A stretch of 64,000 nt of DNA from NCBI GenBank assembly GCA_947650285.1, contig CANTFL010000545.1, positions 92,184-156,183 on the forward strand, read 5' to 3'. Shown one piece after another: positions 21,107-32,600 of the stretch. The notes beneath the pieces were generated by a model that was not told where the DNA came from, did not search any database, and saw only the letters and a list, made by a program, of their open reading frames with translations. The DNA is from Hyaloperonospora brassicae. Its lineage: Eukaryota > Oomycota > Peronosporomycetes > Peronosporales > Peronosporaceae. A program made the position numbers and the translations under genes. Position 1 is the stretch's first letter. Each line of letters opens with the position of its first letter.

Positions 21107-24100
21107 TGTGGACCAGTCAATGGTTTCGGAGCTCCTGACGCAGCGCAAAAGGGACGCGCTATGGCGTTGTTCCGCAACGTAAGACTGCGCTCGAGAACGT
21201 GGGGGGCAACAGAAGGCCACGGGAGAGCAGCGGATGGAATTGGTAAAACGATCGAGCGGGTGTGTTTTTACGGCTCGTGAGTGAGGTTTTTTACGCTTGT
21301 CGCCGCTTTTTAGCGTGACGCTTTTATCCTGTCGGTCGCAAGACGGATCAAACGGAAGAAGAGAGAGAGAGGGGTCAAATAAAGCGCTCGACAAATGGTC
21401 GGATTCCGTTTCGAACAAGTCTTGCTCTTATGACGTTTCAAAAGATACCGTTTTAGCGATGGCCTAAATCGACCTGAGGTCGACCGGTACCGGCACGATT
21501 TTAGGTGGTCACTGACTGGTGTTTTAAACGTTTGTTTGCCACACTGGTCACTGTTTTCGCTACTAGGCGAATTGCAAAACATCTCGCTTCGCGTAAACAA
21601 AGATGTATCATCGACTGATGCGGATAACGAACGTCAGTGCACATGGCATGCTTACGTGTATTTGCAGCCGAGTCAACAAGAGATATGGACGAGGCCCGGA
21701 TGTGTGAAACCCGGTGCGTGCCGAGTCCTTGACGCATTGTTTCACTTCGGTCATGCTGGGAGTCGATTGCTGGGCTTGGCCACGTTTTGAGTTCCGAAGA
21801 GAGGAAGGACGGATTCGCATCAAGGCGATACAACTGGAAAGCGCCTTGTGTCTGACATAACACGTTTCGGTAGATGTTGGCTTGTGAACGCTAAAACAAC
21901 ATACAACAAGGCATGCAAGGAATGCTTGCTTGCTCCGCTCGTCAGCACTGTGCTACATCACAGACCTCGACTGCTCCAAGATGATAACGCACTCAAGATT
22001 ATCGGTTGGAAGCAAAGGGACGGCGGCCTCATCATCGAAATGCCTTGTTGTATGACCAACTTGTCGTAAGCGGCGGTTTGGGTATTTCAGCATTGTTACG
22101 GGAGCGGCTACTACAACGCCGTGCGTGTTGTGTCTCTGTTCCGGGTCATGCTTCGGATCGATTGTCATCGCGTCCTAATTGATGGAACCGAGACAATCGA
22201 CGTGCGCCTTGTTCATGAAAGTGCACGTTGTACTCTCTATGATATGACACTGAGTTGCCATGTGTCGCTGCTACCGTCTCTCTGACACCGTTGTTGACGC
22301 AGCATCAAGTATGGGTTCGCTTGCAGCCAACACGCCGCTTGGTATGCTCCTCGAGTGTCGTCGTGCTATTCCAGTCTCAGCAAAGAATACCAGCATACAT
22401 GTTGAATAACGGGAATTGGAAAAGTGCTCCCGCTATCCCAGCTGTCTGTTCTTTTGTCGTTTACATCTCTATCGTGTATCACGCCTGTAGTTGTAGTGTC
22501 AGCGCTGGCGCCCTCCTCGCTTCGATGAGGAGGTGTACAAATGTGTGCGACAAGCAGAAAGCACACCGCGTTGTTGCATGGTCAGGACACGAGCCCTCAA
22601 GATTTGGTACACAATTACGCACTACACCATCGAGAGAGATCCACAAGATCTAGAAGTGGTGACGGATACCAAACAGGACATATTACGATAGTACAGAAAG
22701 TCCTGGCGTCTTCTTGACGCGACATCCTCGACACAGTACAAGCTCACACGCGAGACAACAAATGGCTAGTAGCATTGGTTTGTTATAACCCCAAAGCTAC
22801 GTTGTCGATGTCAGCATGTTTTCATTGACGAAATGGCCGTGTGGCCCTTTGAGGTAGCCTGGTGTGTCACGCAGTCACCACAAGCGATGCATTGATCCAA
22901 TGTCGCCCCTCACATTTGGTCCACCCCATCTTATCGTAGATGCGTATCTTGGGTGCCTGTTCTTCGTCGGATGGAGTTTGGCATGTTGTGCAGGTTTTTC
23001 GAACCGCCGGGTACATTGTTTGGCTTTTGTTGTTGACATCGGTAATCGTCGTGGACGTTCAGCATATCACGGTCACGCTTACGGCGACGACAACACACAG
23101 AGCTTAAGTAACAACCTGGCACGAACACCATAATACGTAGTAACCCGTATAAAGAGCCGATACGAAGGCCAAATGATACATCATGCCAACTTCGCTCAAT
23201 CGTGTTCTTTTATCGAGCCATTTTGTCAGCTACAGACACTGTGAAACAGAGAACGGCTCCATAGCGAGTATGTTACATTCCCAAGCCAATTGCTAGTCGT
23301 CATCGAGCAAGAACGAAATGGACATGCGATCTTGCTAGCGATGTGAGGTTTATCTGAACCCCTCTCGTCGATTTCCGGTACAAACGATGCTCCACTTTAT
23401 TTTCATCCGAAAGCGACATGCCGTTTTGTTCACCAATTCGTCGGGGCTAGCCATCGAGCGACGGCGTCGAGAGGAGAAGTTTATGATTCGTGACTTTGCT
23501 ATTCGATACCTGCGAGAACAGCTCTGCGGCCATACTGGGGCCTTACCCGTAGGCAAACGAATCGAAAGGTCCACTTTTAGTTGCTTTGTTCCGCGTGACC
23601 CTGTCGCCTGCAACCTTCTCGAACTTTGTGGGACGTACCCATGATAGCGCACGACAACTGCCGTAATCTGGCAGCTGAGGGTGCTGACCCATTACAGGTA
23701 TCTAATGGGCACCTCAGTGTGGGTGTTCTGATCGACACTTCCGTTTCTATCTCGTTACAACCCGAGACAGCAAGTCTCGCTGCAAGTAATCCTGTGATGC
23801 TATCGAAGAAGATGTAACATTTGCCCGCCGCGTCGGTGAGTTTGTGCAAGACGGTCTGTCTGGAAAAAAACGAAAAGTCCATGTCTGAAACGACCAAAAG
23901 CTGCCGCAAATAGAAACGCTAGTGCGCGCGCTTGCTAAATCGATGGATCGCCTACCCTATCCTCCTTTCTATTCGCGCGCGACTTTTCGCATCGGTGTCT
24001 TCTGGCTCACTTCAGGCCAATGTGCGTAGAAAAACCGACGAAGCGGACCCTTTTTCGCCAAAAAGCAGCCGCTTGGCTCCTTTCTTGAGACGCTTCGTCC

Positions 24101-24431
24101 GGCTCTCAGCGCCAGATGGTTCGATTTCGATACCGATACCGCATAGCGCATGAACTGGCTCAGCACGAAAAAACCGACGGATTCGCCCCGACCGCGCGGG
24201 CGGTATACTGTACCGCCTATGATTTGCCCCCACCGGCCCGTCGCGGCCACGGGAGAGTGACGTCACAATCGCTGCCGCCCGAAGAGCTCATGACGCCGCC
24301 GCCGCCGCCGCCGCTCTTTCCAGCGCACAGTCGAAAGCCACCGACGGGCCACACACGACCCCACTCGCCCCGCTCGACTGCACTGCCGCCGGGTCCGTAG
24401 CTGTCTTCTCCCCTCGCTGCCGCACGTAGAG
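21107..24431. other. Long intergenic region, no gene seen
   Basis: About 3.3 kb without convincing coding sequence. Open frames such as 22255-22653 or 23387-23644 lack motifs. The last 500 bases before the small gene at 24432 are GC-rich and contain ACGTCA (24262), probably its promoter region. Confidence 0.5.
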
Positions 24432-24760
24432 ATGGAGAGCGGCAGCGCGTGCAGCGTCAGCGCCCACCAACAGCTCTGCTCGTTCATGTCGCTCCCGGCA
24501 GACGACGAGATGGCCCAACTGATCCTCGAGGTGCGTGTCTGCATCAGTCCGTGTCGGTCGACCTGAAAGCTAAACACTGAAAGCTAAACACTGAACACGA
24601 CAGCAGCTGACCGTCTCGTCGTGTGCTGCAGGAGCTCTCGTTCTCCAGACGCGCGTTCGTAGGCGTTGCGGCCGCGATCGCAAACTCGCCGTCGAGCGAG
24701 TCGGCCTCGAGGCTGAACTCGATCTGCGAAGACGGAGAGGACGACGACGACGACGAGTAG
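24432..24760 (+). CDS. Small spliced acidic protein, unknown
   Basis: I do not recognise this 75-aa product. Two exons (24432-24530 and 24632-24760) join in phase 0 across a 101-bp GT-AG intron with a perfect 14-bp tandem duplication (GAAAGCTAAACACT). The protein begins MESGSACSV, has a helical middle (DEMAQLILEELSFSRRAFVG) and a strongly acidic end (EDGEDDDDDE). Strong donor (GAG/GTGCGT) and acceptor (GCTGCAG) sites, the GC-rich upstream region and the clean join argue for a real gene. Acidic tails of this kind occur in histone- or ribosome-interacting proteins, but that is only a possibility. Confidence 0.55.
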
Positions 24761-25510
24761 CCGCCGCGTCGCGGCGCGCTCGGGAGGTGGGCAGACATGT
24801 GAGACGTTTTCGAGCGAGCATTACGCGGTCAGGCGCGTCTGCATCGCGCCGCTGGCGCACGACGTTCGCGCGTCGTCTTCTGATTTTATCGTGCGCAGTG
24901 TGTCAGGTGCCATGGCGTCCATTTCAGGCCATGGCAGCAACAACCACACACTATGGTCATCGGCGTAGAGGACGGCAATTGCAATACGATATTTATTGGA
25001 ACGTTATTGTCCGTTGATGTGGCCACTGTTGCGGGTCCGCGGCGATCGAAGCGGCAGCGACGAACCTTTTAGTGAGTGGCCTGTTGTTGTACGTGGTCGC
25101 TGCTTGACAAGCACCCGGTTGTTTGCGTCATTGCGACAGCGGTATGCTCAATGTGAACGCACTGCACTCTGCGAGCAAGTGACAGGTGCCGCTGAAGTCG
25201 ACAGCCGGCCGTTTTTCTCTTGGCAGGGCCCGTGTAGCTACTGCACGACTCAGTCTCTGCGTGTGGCGATGGTACTTGTTAGTGAGTGCTATGACCGACA
25301 CCAATTGCGCCGGTAGATTCGCACAGCGTCTTGTTGTGCAATCAATCGATCGTATGACTACAGCCGTGGGCAGAGCTATCCGCGGACCACACACCTTACA
25401 CAGCTGCGGTAGAAGGGCTGGCCGCGCCACTACCTCGAAACGCGGCTCAGCCTCTCGCAACGTGCACGTGCTAACACAAGCACCAGACCGCCTCAGCCAT
25501 CTCGCGCCGC
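24761..25510. other. Intergenic, no gene seen
   Basis: Spacer between the small acidic gene and the 3' end of the thioesterase-like gene. No motif-bearing frame. Confidence 0.5.
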
Positions 25511-26316
25511 TCAACTAGCAGCCTCGGCACGGAGCATCTTGCTGGAAACATCGTTGCTCTGGATCCAGGCCAAAACGTCTGCGGGCATGGCGGGATTCGC
25601 CGCCTCATCGGCCCGCCGCGCAGGAAGCTTGCTGACGATCTGCTCGGGGCTCAGTCCACCGACCACCGTGTTCTTCACGAGCACAATGGCGTTGACGAAA
25701 GCGCCGCTGCTCGCGTCCTTCGTCACGAAGCGGTGTTCGACGTAGAAAGCGCGCTCGTCCCAGCACAGGAGTCGCGACTGCATCGTGTAGACGTGGCCAA
25801 ACGACAGCTCGCGCCGGTATCGCACTGTCTGCGCACCCACGACAAAGTTGACCCCCAAGGCGGTCACGACGCTCCATATGCCATTGCGCTGTCAACAACA
25901 AGGCAAAGACGGCACAGCGCGCGTCACGTGAGGCAATCGATAGGCTTCCACTCAGGTCGCAATGTCAGCAGCGGCTGTCGTACGTGCCACAGGTCGCGAC
26001 GCCCAAAGCCGCACGCGCGCAACACGCGCGCGTTGTTGCAGTGTCCGTTTCGGTCAATGTCCGTGGGGCCGACAAAGCCCGTGACGCTATTAGTGGCGAA
26101 CAAATGGCAACGGGGTCCACGAGCTCCGAGCGCGAGCAACGCGGTCAGTCCAAGACGCAGGAAGTACCACACGTCGCACAAGGCGAAGCTGCAGAGCGCA
26201 CCCACGACGACTGCCGTGACACCGCTTCCGTTGCCGACGCTGTAGCTCAGAAGCGACACGGCAGCTGGCAGCAGCACGAGCAGTCCAAACGCCAGCGCGT
26301 TCCGAGGGCGCAGCAT
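25511..26316 (-). CDS. Hotdog-fold thioesterase-like protein (THEM6/4HBT_2)
   Basis: Two exons (26316-25984, 25888-25511; intron 95 bp, phase 0) give 236 aa. A hydrophobic N-terminal segment (about residues 8-55; FGLLVLLPAAVSLLSY) probably anchors the protein in a membrane. The hotdog core follows: GPTDIDRNGHCNNARVLR matches the thioesterase pattern D.N.H.NN, then RYRRELSFGHVY and FYVEHRFV. Acyl-CoA or acyl thioester hydrolysis is inferred from the family, and some members lack activity. The frame stays open upstream to another ATG (about 26445) through a 33-bp minisatellite, which would add about 43 residues in GYTRKRVGCTH-type repeats. It is head-to-head with the Sen1 gene. Confidence 0.75.
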
Positions 26317-26340
26317 GTGCGCGCCAACGGTTGCGGGAAT

Positions 26341-26450
26341 GTAGCCATGTGTGCAACCCACCCGTTTTCGCGTGTAGCCATGTGTGCAACCCACCCGTTT
26401 TTGCGTGTAGCCATGTGCGACCCATCCGTTTTTGCGTGTAGCCATGTACG
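26341..26450. repeat. 33-bp minisatellite upstream of the thioesterase gene
   Basis: Units of 33, 33 and 31 bp start at 26341, 26374 and 26407, plus a partial unit at 26438. All begin GTAGCCATGTG and contain an ACCCGTTTTTGCGT-like block. The repeat lies in the 5' region of the minus-strand thioesterase gene and keeps its frame open, so it is either 5' UTR or part of an N-terminal extension. Confidence 0.9.
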
Positions 26451-26602
26451 GATTAACTACGCCCAGCTGCGGCTGCGTTCGATAAAAAGGTCGAACGGTG
26501 GGGGGCGTTACACTTTGTCGTGAGCGATTTTCATTGGCTGAAAGTCGAGGTGGCGGACCCGCACAGACAGCACCACCTGCGCGCCGCATTCTGGACGCGA
26601 CG
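26451..26602. promoter_or_regulatory. Bidirectional promoter region
   Basis: About 150-290 bp separate the starts of the thioesterase-like gene (minus) and the Sen1 gene (plus). An ATTGG box (inverted CCAAT) at 26534-26538 lies about 65 bp before the Sen1 ATG. No TATA box is evident. A shared promoter is inferred from the geometry only. Confidence 0.4.
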
Positions 26603-29600
26603 ATGGCGGCACAGGCGCGCGCGCTCGAGGACGAAGTGCAGCGGCTGGGCGAGCAAGAGCCGACCAAGCACACGGCGCTGGTGAAGCAGCGACTGTTTAG
26701 CCGCGTGGGCCAGTTCCTCATGGGCAGTCTGAACATGCAGCACTGGTGGTGCGATCACGCGTCGCTGATGGTGTTTATGATGCGCGTGCTGGAGCTCTAT
26801 CCGGCGTCCGAGAGCGTCTGTGCGTTCTACAAGCGCATGGAGCAGCAGCTCCGTCAGTGTCGACAATGGTGAAGCGAAAAGACACGCAGCAGTGTGCACG
26901 GAAACAGGAGCGACAGGAGGCGGCGGCGGAGACTGACGTTTGTGCACTGTTTTGTGTCCTGTCGCTGTGTTTGTCTTGCTCTGTTTGTTTGCCATTGCTG
27001 TGTGGCTGTTCTTGCTGCCTCTTTCGGGCTGTAGCGTCGATACGTACCACGCGGCGTTGCCCAGCGTCCGTGTGGAGCTGGAGTTCGAGTTCACATCTGA
27101 ATCGATTACGTCTTACTTTGTCAAGCTGCAAGAACTGGACGCTGATCGAGTGCAGCGGCAGCTGGCAGATACGTCCATGGGGCTGACCAGTGCTGTGCCA
27201 GGGAAGCTGAAAGTTATGGCACACACGCTGTACGAAGTACTTCATCAACGGCGTCTGCTATCGGACTTCCGTATCGTCCGCGTGCTGTCGAGGGTAAGCA
27301 AAAATGGATTTCATTGGCTACTTTGCTTGCCGTGGACTGCGCGCGCGCTGATGTCATTGTCAGTGGGTTTCTTCTCCATTCGCAGACGTAAAAGCAAATT
27401 CGTATCTGGAAGGCTTGCGCGGTTGTGCTGGGCTGTATCAGCTGCTGGTGTCGCCGGATTCTGCAGTTCGGTACGCACTTGCTTTTGCGTGTCCTCATTC
27501 TACTGCGATCTGTTCCATGCTCCGTGGAAGATATATGATGTGCGGTGGTAAACGAATCGTGTTTGCATTGCAGAGAGTGGGCCAAGAACATGGTGCAGCA
27601 CTTCGGCAAGATCCAGCTACGTGTCGATTGCGGCGAAGATCAGCATTTACTTGACGTGCTGGATGAGTGGATGTACATACTGGAAAATGAAGAATTCAAC
27701 AAATCCATGCTGTCACTCGACTATAAATCGACAGAGGAGCTTCAAGACGTGAGTGTCTTGCCTGCGCGACTGCTGATCCGTTCTACTACCTTAGTCGCAC
27801 GTCACGGTATTGACGCATGTTACTGTTTCATGCATTGCGAAACAACTACAGTTCTTGGAACCAACAAATTGCGTCAAGACTCCGACCAAGTCAATGTTGT
27901 GGTCTGCACTTGATGACGTTATACAGGTGATAAATAGCTAGAGGTTGATCGTATGGAAAGCGTGTTTGCATGTTGATGTGGTCTGTGTTGATATGGTGTT
28001 TAGCAAATGGACGTCGACAGCTTGGAAGCGATGTTGGTTTCGTTCGATACGATCCCGGATGTAGTCTTCAATTATTTACAGGAAGCAGACCCTGCAGGAG
28101 ACCAGACACTTACATTAGTGGTACGTTTCCTGCTTCCTCCCGCAGTACGCATCAGTAGCTAAACGTTGTTCCCCTTTCCATCTTGTTCTCTAGGTTTCCA
28201 AGTGTTTTGCAGTGCTTTTGCGCTGTCTTGGGCACCGTTTCTGGAATCACAGCGCCAATTCGCCCAAAGTTGTGCTGGATGTGATTATGCAGCATTGTCG
28301 TCTCAGCTCGTGGCGCGTGTATGTCACGAAGCAGTTTATCGAGCTTTTACCGCCGCTTCTCGTGACTATCCGACCGCCTCAAGTCATTTGCCAGCCGGTA
28401 TGCATTGCGTTGGAATCGTGATGTGTGTTGCGAATTCTGAACAGCTAATGTTATTGCTGTAGTCCAACGAAGGAAAACGAGACAAACTTGACTTTTATTT
28501 GGGCACACGCAAGAACATGATGCAATTCTTGATCGCCGAGGATTTCCGCCCGAAGCATTATGATGCGGTTGCCATTGTGGCAGCGTCGAGGGCAGCTTTT
28601 ACAATTTTGCACGACTGCTACGAACATCGTATCCCCGGTTCTGTCGATCACGGTCGAGGAAGTGGACGAGATGAAGGCGCGCTATCAGAATCCATTTCTG
28701 TCGACTACTTGGTCTCTGAGAGCGCTTTCTGGTGGCCGTGCAGCGTGGAAGCTGGTGATGTCACAAACAATGCACTGGGGAAGCTATGGATGAATCATTT
28801 GTTTGACATCGTCATTATACCTAACAATGTCGAGTCGTTGGTTGACTTGGCGGCGGAGACTACCGCTCTCGTGCTAAGCAAGCATTTGCAGCTGGCTCGT
28901 GATGCTGTATATTCGGAGATTTCTGCGAGCGATGTGGGATATTCGGGATCGAGTGCAGCCGTAACGAAGAGAAAGCCGATCATCACTGGTTTGTTGGAAA
29001 AGCTGTGCTCGTGGGGGACGATCACAACGATACCGCTCCAGGTCCACGGAGCACTTTTCGAGTCGATCGGAGGAATCTCCGAGCTGCTGAATAGTGTCGT
29101 TGCTCAAGCTAACATCAGTGACCAGCTCAGACATCTTACGACGACTTTGCAGAAATACGAGAAGCACGTCCAACAGTATCTCCAGCGCATGTGTAGTGAG
29201 GTGCTTTGCAAAGGCTTGACGAACCCATTCGGGTTTCCCGTTGTGGCGCAACACATCAGCGCATGTTATTTAAGTCCGACAAACAGCGTCGATCAGATGG
29301 TGAACAGGTAGTGTGTTGTTGCTCGTTTTCACTTTTTGGATGGCGGATGATGGCTTATGTATTCACGTGTGTAGGTTGATTTGCCAATATGCCGTTGACA
29401 AAATGCGTCTAGCGCAAGCTCCCTCCCCTTTAGAAGCTGTTATCTTTTCTGTTCGTCGAAATGCTGAAGCCTTCTTACGCGGTCAGCTTTCCATGCTCCG
29501 ATCGATGCGACTCTATGGTTTTTCGCAAGCAGTCTGTTTGCCCGCTGCAAAGAAGCTTATGTTTGTGTGGTCCCGCATATATGATTTGCTGAGCGTTGAC

Positions 29601-32600
29601 CTGGAGAACGTGTTCAATAAAGTGGCGGACGCGAAAGCTAAGACAACGTCCTCGCACCATGTCACGGACACTGGTATCGCAGCAGCACACCTGCTGAAAC
29701 TTCCGAATTTGATTAACGATTTTTTGATCGCTTTGCTAGCGAGTTTGTTCGGCCCTAAAGCTAAACATGCGATAGAGATCACCGAAACTACTCGCGTGCA
29801 ATGCCTTGACTTTGGACTTAAATTCTGGAAGTTCTGGACATCAGTGTCGAAAGACTCAGTTGTGTCTAGCAAACGTGTGGTGGGGCTGATAACTCCATTG
29901 GTTGAGTGTATAGCTAGGGGGTCAGCTTCCGAGAATAAGCGAGCCGCTGAGTTGTTGATGACGGTGTTGGGTTGCCTTTTGGAAGGAAATACTCGTTTGG
30001 ACGAAGTTACACTGAATATGATCGACAGCATAAAGGGAGAGGCAGCGTCGGTTGAATCCAGACAGTCCACGGACTTTGGTCGTATGACGAAAAAGTTCCG
30101 GCAACTGAGCCAAAACTCACAGTTTTTCACGAAGCGTTCGACAGGATCTGGTGGTGCAAAAAAACTAACGGACATGACCTCTCGATCGAAGTCTGCGATA
30201 CCACCGAGGACCAAATCTTCTGCAGGAACGCTCAACTATGCACTCACGTCAATGAGTGTGAAGTCGGCTGGAAAAGCTCAGGATCGCAAGTTAATTGACC
30301 TCTCTGGGGCTGATGAAGTATCGAACCAAGCGGCAGCTCGGAAACAGCATAGTTTCTACTCTGAAGAAGAGTACCACACAGCTTCAAAAAAGGCATCATC
30401 TCTTGTAGTAGTTGCACCAAGTTCAAAGTCTCCGTTTGACATGGCCCAAGTCATAAAAGGCGTCTCGCACTCGCACCCAAGCTCCTCTACCAAGACAATT
30501 CCATCCGAACGACCAACAAAACAGGTCGACAGAGATGTCATTGAACACATGGACGAGGAGAAAAAAGAAGAGGATGTTGGTCTACGTTTTGCTGCACTAT
30601 TTCATCGAATCAAAGCTACGCGAAAGCCAATAGCAACCTGCTCGCTGCTACCATTTTACCGGCAGTTGCTTCAAGTTTGCATGCCTGTTCTTCTATCGGG
30701 TGAGTTCCAAGATGGACGATCTGATAAAGAGCTACAAGCACCTGGGTTAAGTTTCACGAAAAACGCCGACTATGTTCGAGCTTTTCTACCACTGATGCTG
30801 GAAGAATGCAACAACGAAGTGCAAGAAGGCCTCCGGAAATATTGCCGTGGGAATCGGGGTCATCTGCTGCGCTATGAATCCGAAAAGCCACGAGAAGGTA
30901 TGCGCTGCATCAGCTTCAGCATTGTCCAGAAGGATGAAGCGCTTCTCACTGGTTTTCAGGCAAAGTTTGGCGGCAAAAGACGTCCGAGAAGTGGCTTCGA
31001 TGAGAAGTTATTTCGCAACGGTGACGTGGTGCTCTTGCAAATTTCCGCGGAAAGCCAAAACCAAGGTAGCTTGATGGGAAAACGGGAGTTTTTAGGTGTC
31101 ATTTTGATCAGTGAGACGGAAAAAGGGCGGAGACAAACATCGTCGACAAAAAAGAATAGCAAGGACAGAGATGAGGAATGTGTAACCGTGCTTTTCCTCA
31201 ACGACGGCGAGTTGGACAACGCTACCGCAAGTGTACGTTCGTTCGCGACGGAAGTACTGGCGGCGAGTGCGATTACCGACACAGAATGGAAGGTGAGTCC
31301 ACTCTGCAATTTGGTGACATCTGCGCGCGAGTACATCGCGCTTCGATCCGTAGACATGCTTCCCGAGCATTTAAGGACGGCTATACTGACCCCAGAAGCT
31401 TACAAGTCCACTCAGTCGGAGCTCATTACCATCACGTCCGCACTGACTGATTTACGATCAAAGCACTCACGTGACAGCCGGTCGGATATCGTAAAGCTTT
31501 TGAAGCGCTTGGACAAGATTGACGTGATGCTGACGGATCTAAGGGTGAGCTTTCGTGTGAATATGGACGTAGCAGCGATCACTAATCACGCATCCATTGT
31601 TTACGGTTCAGTCTACCAGTATAGGTAAAGCTGTGAACAGGCTGCGCAAGCACGAGGATGCGGAAGTCAAGGCTCTTTCTGACAAGCTGAAAGAAAAGTG
31701 GACGAGTCTCTTGGATGACAATGCCGCGATGGAGCGTGCGCCTCGCTTTCTATCGCCCGCTCTGTGGGAGGCAATTAAGCTGCAGTACAACTCATCCCAG
31801 TTGCAGTCTATTCACACGGTGCTAAACAACTACAGCATGGGTGTATCTCTGCTTCAGGGGCCTCCAGGAACAGGTAAGACAAAAACAATAATGGGTCTTC
31901 TGGGTGGATTGCTATCGTTGCGGCTACCGGCTACTGCAGTCATGCCAACGATAAGTTCGAGAAGCAGTACAGGCGACGACAGCAAGGGAGAGTTCAGCAA
32001 TTTTGAGGCTGCACGATCTCGCGGTGTGAGTGCTGCACCGTCCAGTGGACCCACATCGACTCGACCTACAGCGACGCCATTCTCCTTGAGTGGGATTACA
32101 TCTGCTCTAGGAAGTGTCCTACGTCGTTCCTCCGACTCCTCGGCACCTGGCCCTAGTCGAACAACCATTCAGTCGCTAAAAAATGGTGGCGCATCGCGCA
32201 GTCGGTTAGAAACCAAGCTGTCATCTCGTACGACCCATCAGCCGCCACAGTCAAACTTGGTGGTAAAGCGCCGGGTCATATCAAGAGCGATGTCGGAGCA
32301 TTTGACGGGTCGAACAAACAACATCCTGGTTTGTGCGCCATCCAACGGAGCCGTAAACGAGCTGGTGCTGCGCATCGTTACCGACGGGCTAATGGATAGC
32401 TCTGGCAATGTCACGAAAGTCCGAGCACCAAGTGTACACCATGACGCATTGTCAGATGAACGGATTTCTATCATTCGCCTCGGAAATGCAGGCGAAGATG
32501 CATCCGAAATTGTCGGTTCTGTATGCTTGCCACATATCATCCGGCGCGAAATGGCCATTCATCCAAAAGCAATGGAATTGAACTTGCTCCAAGAAACACA

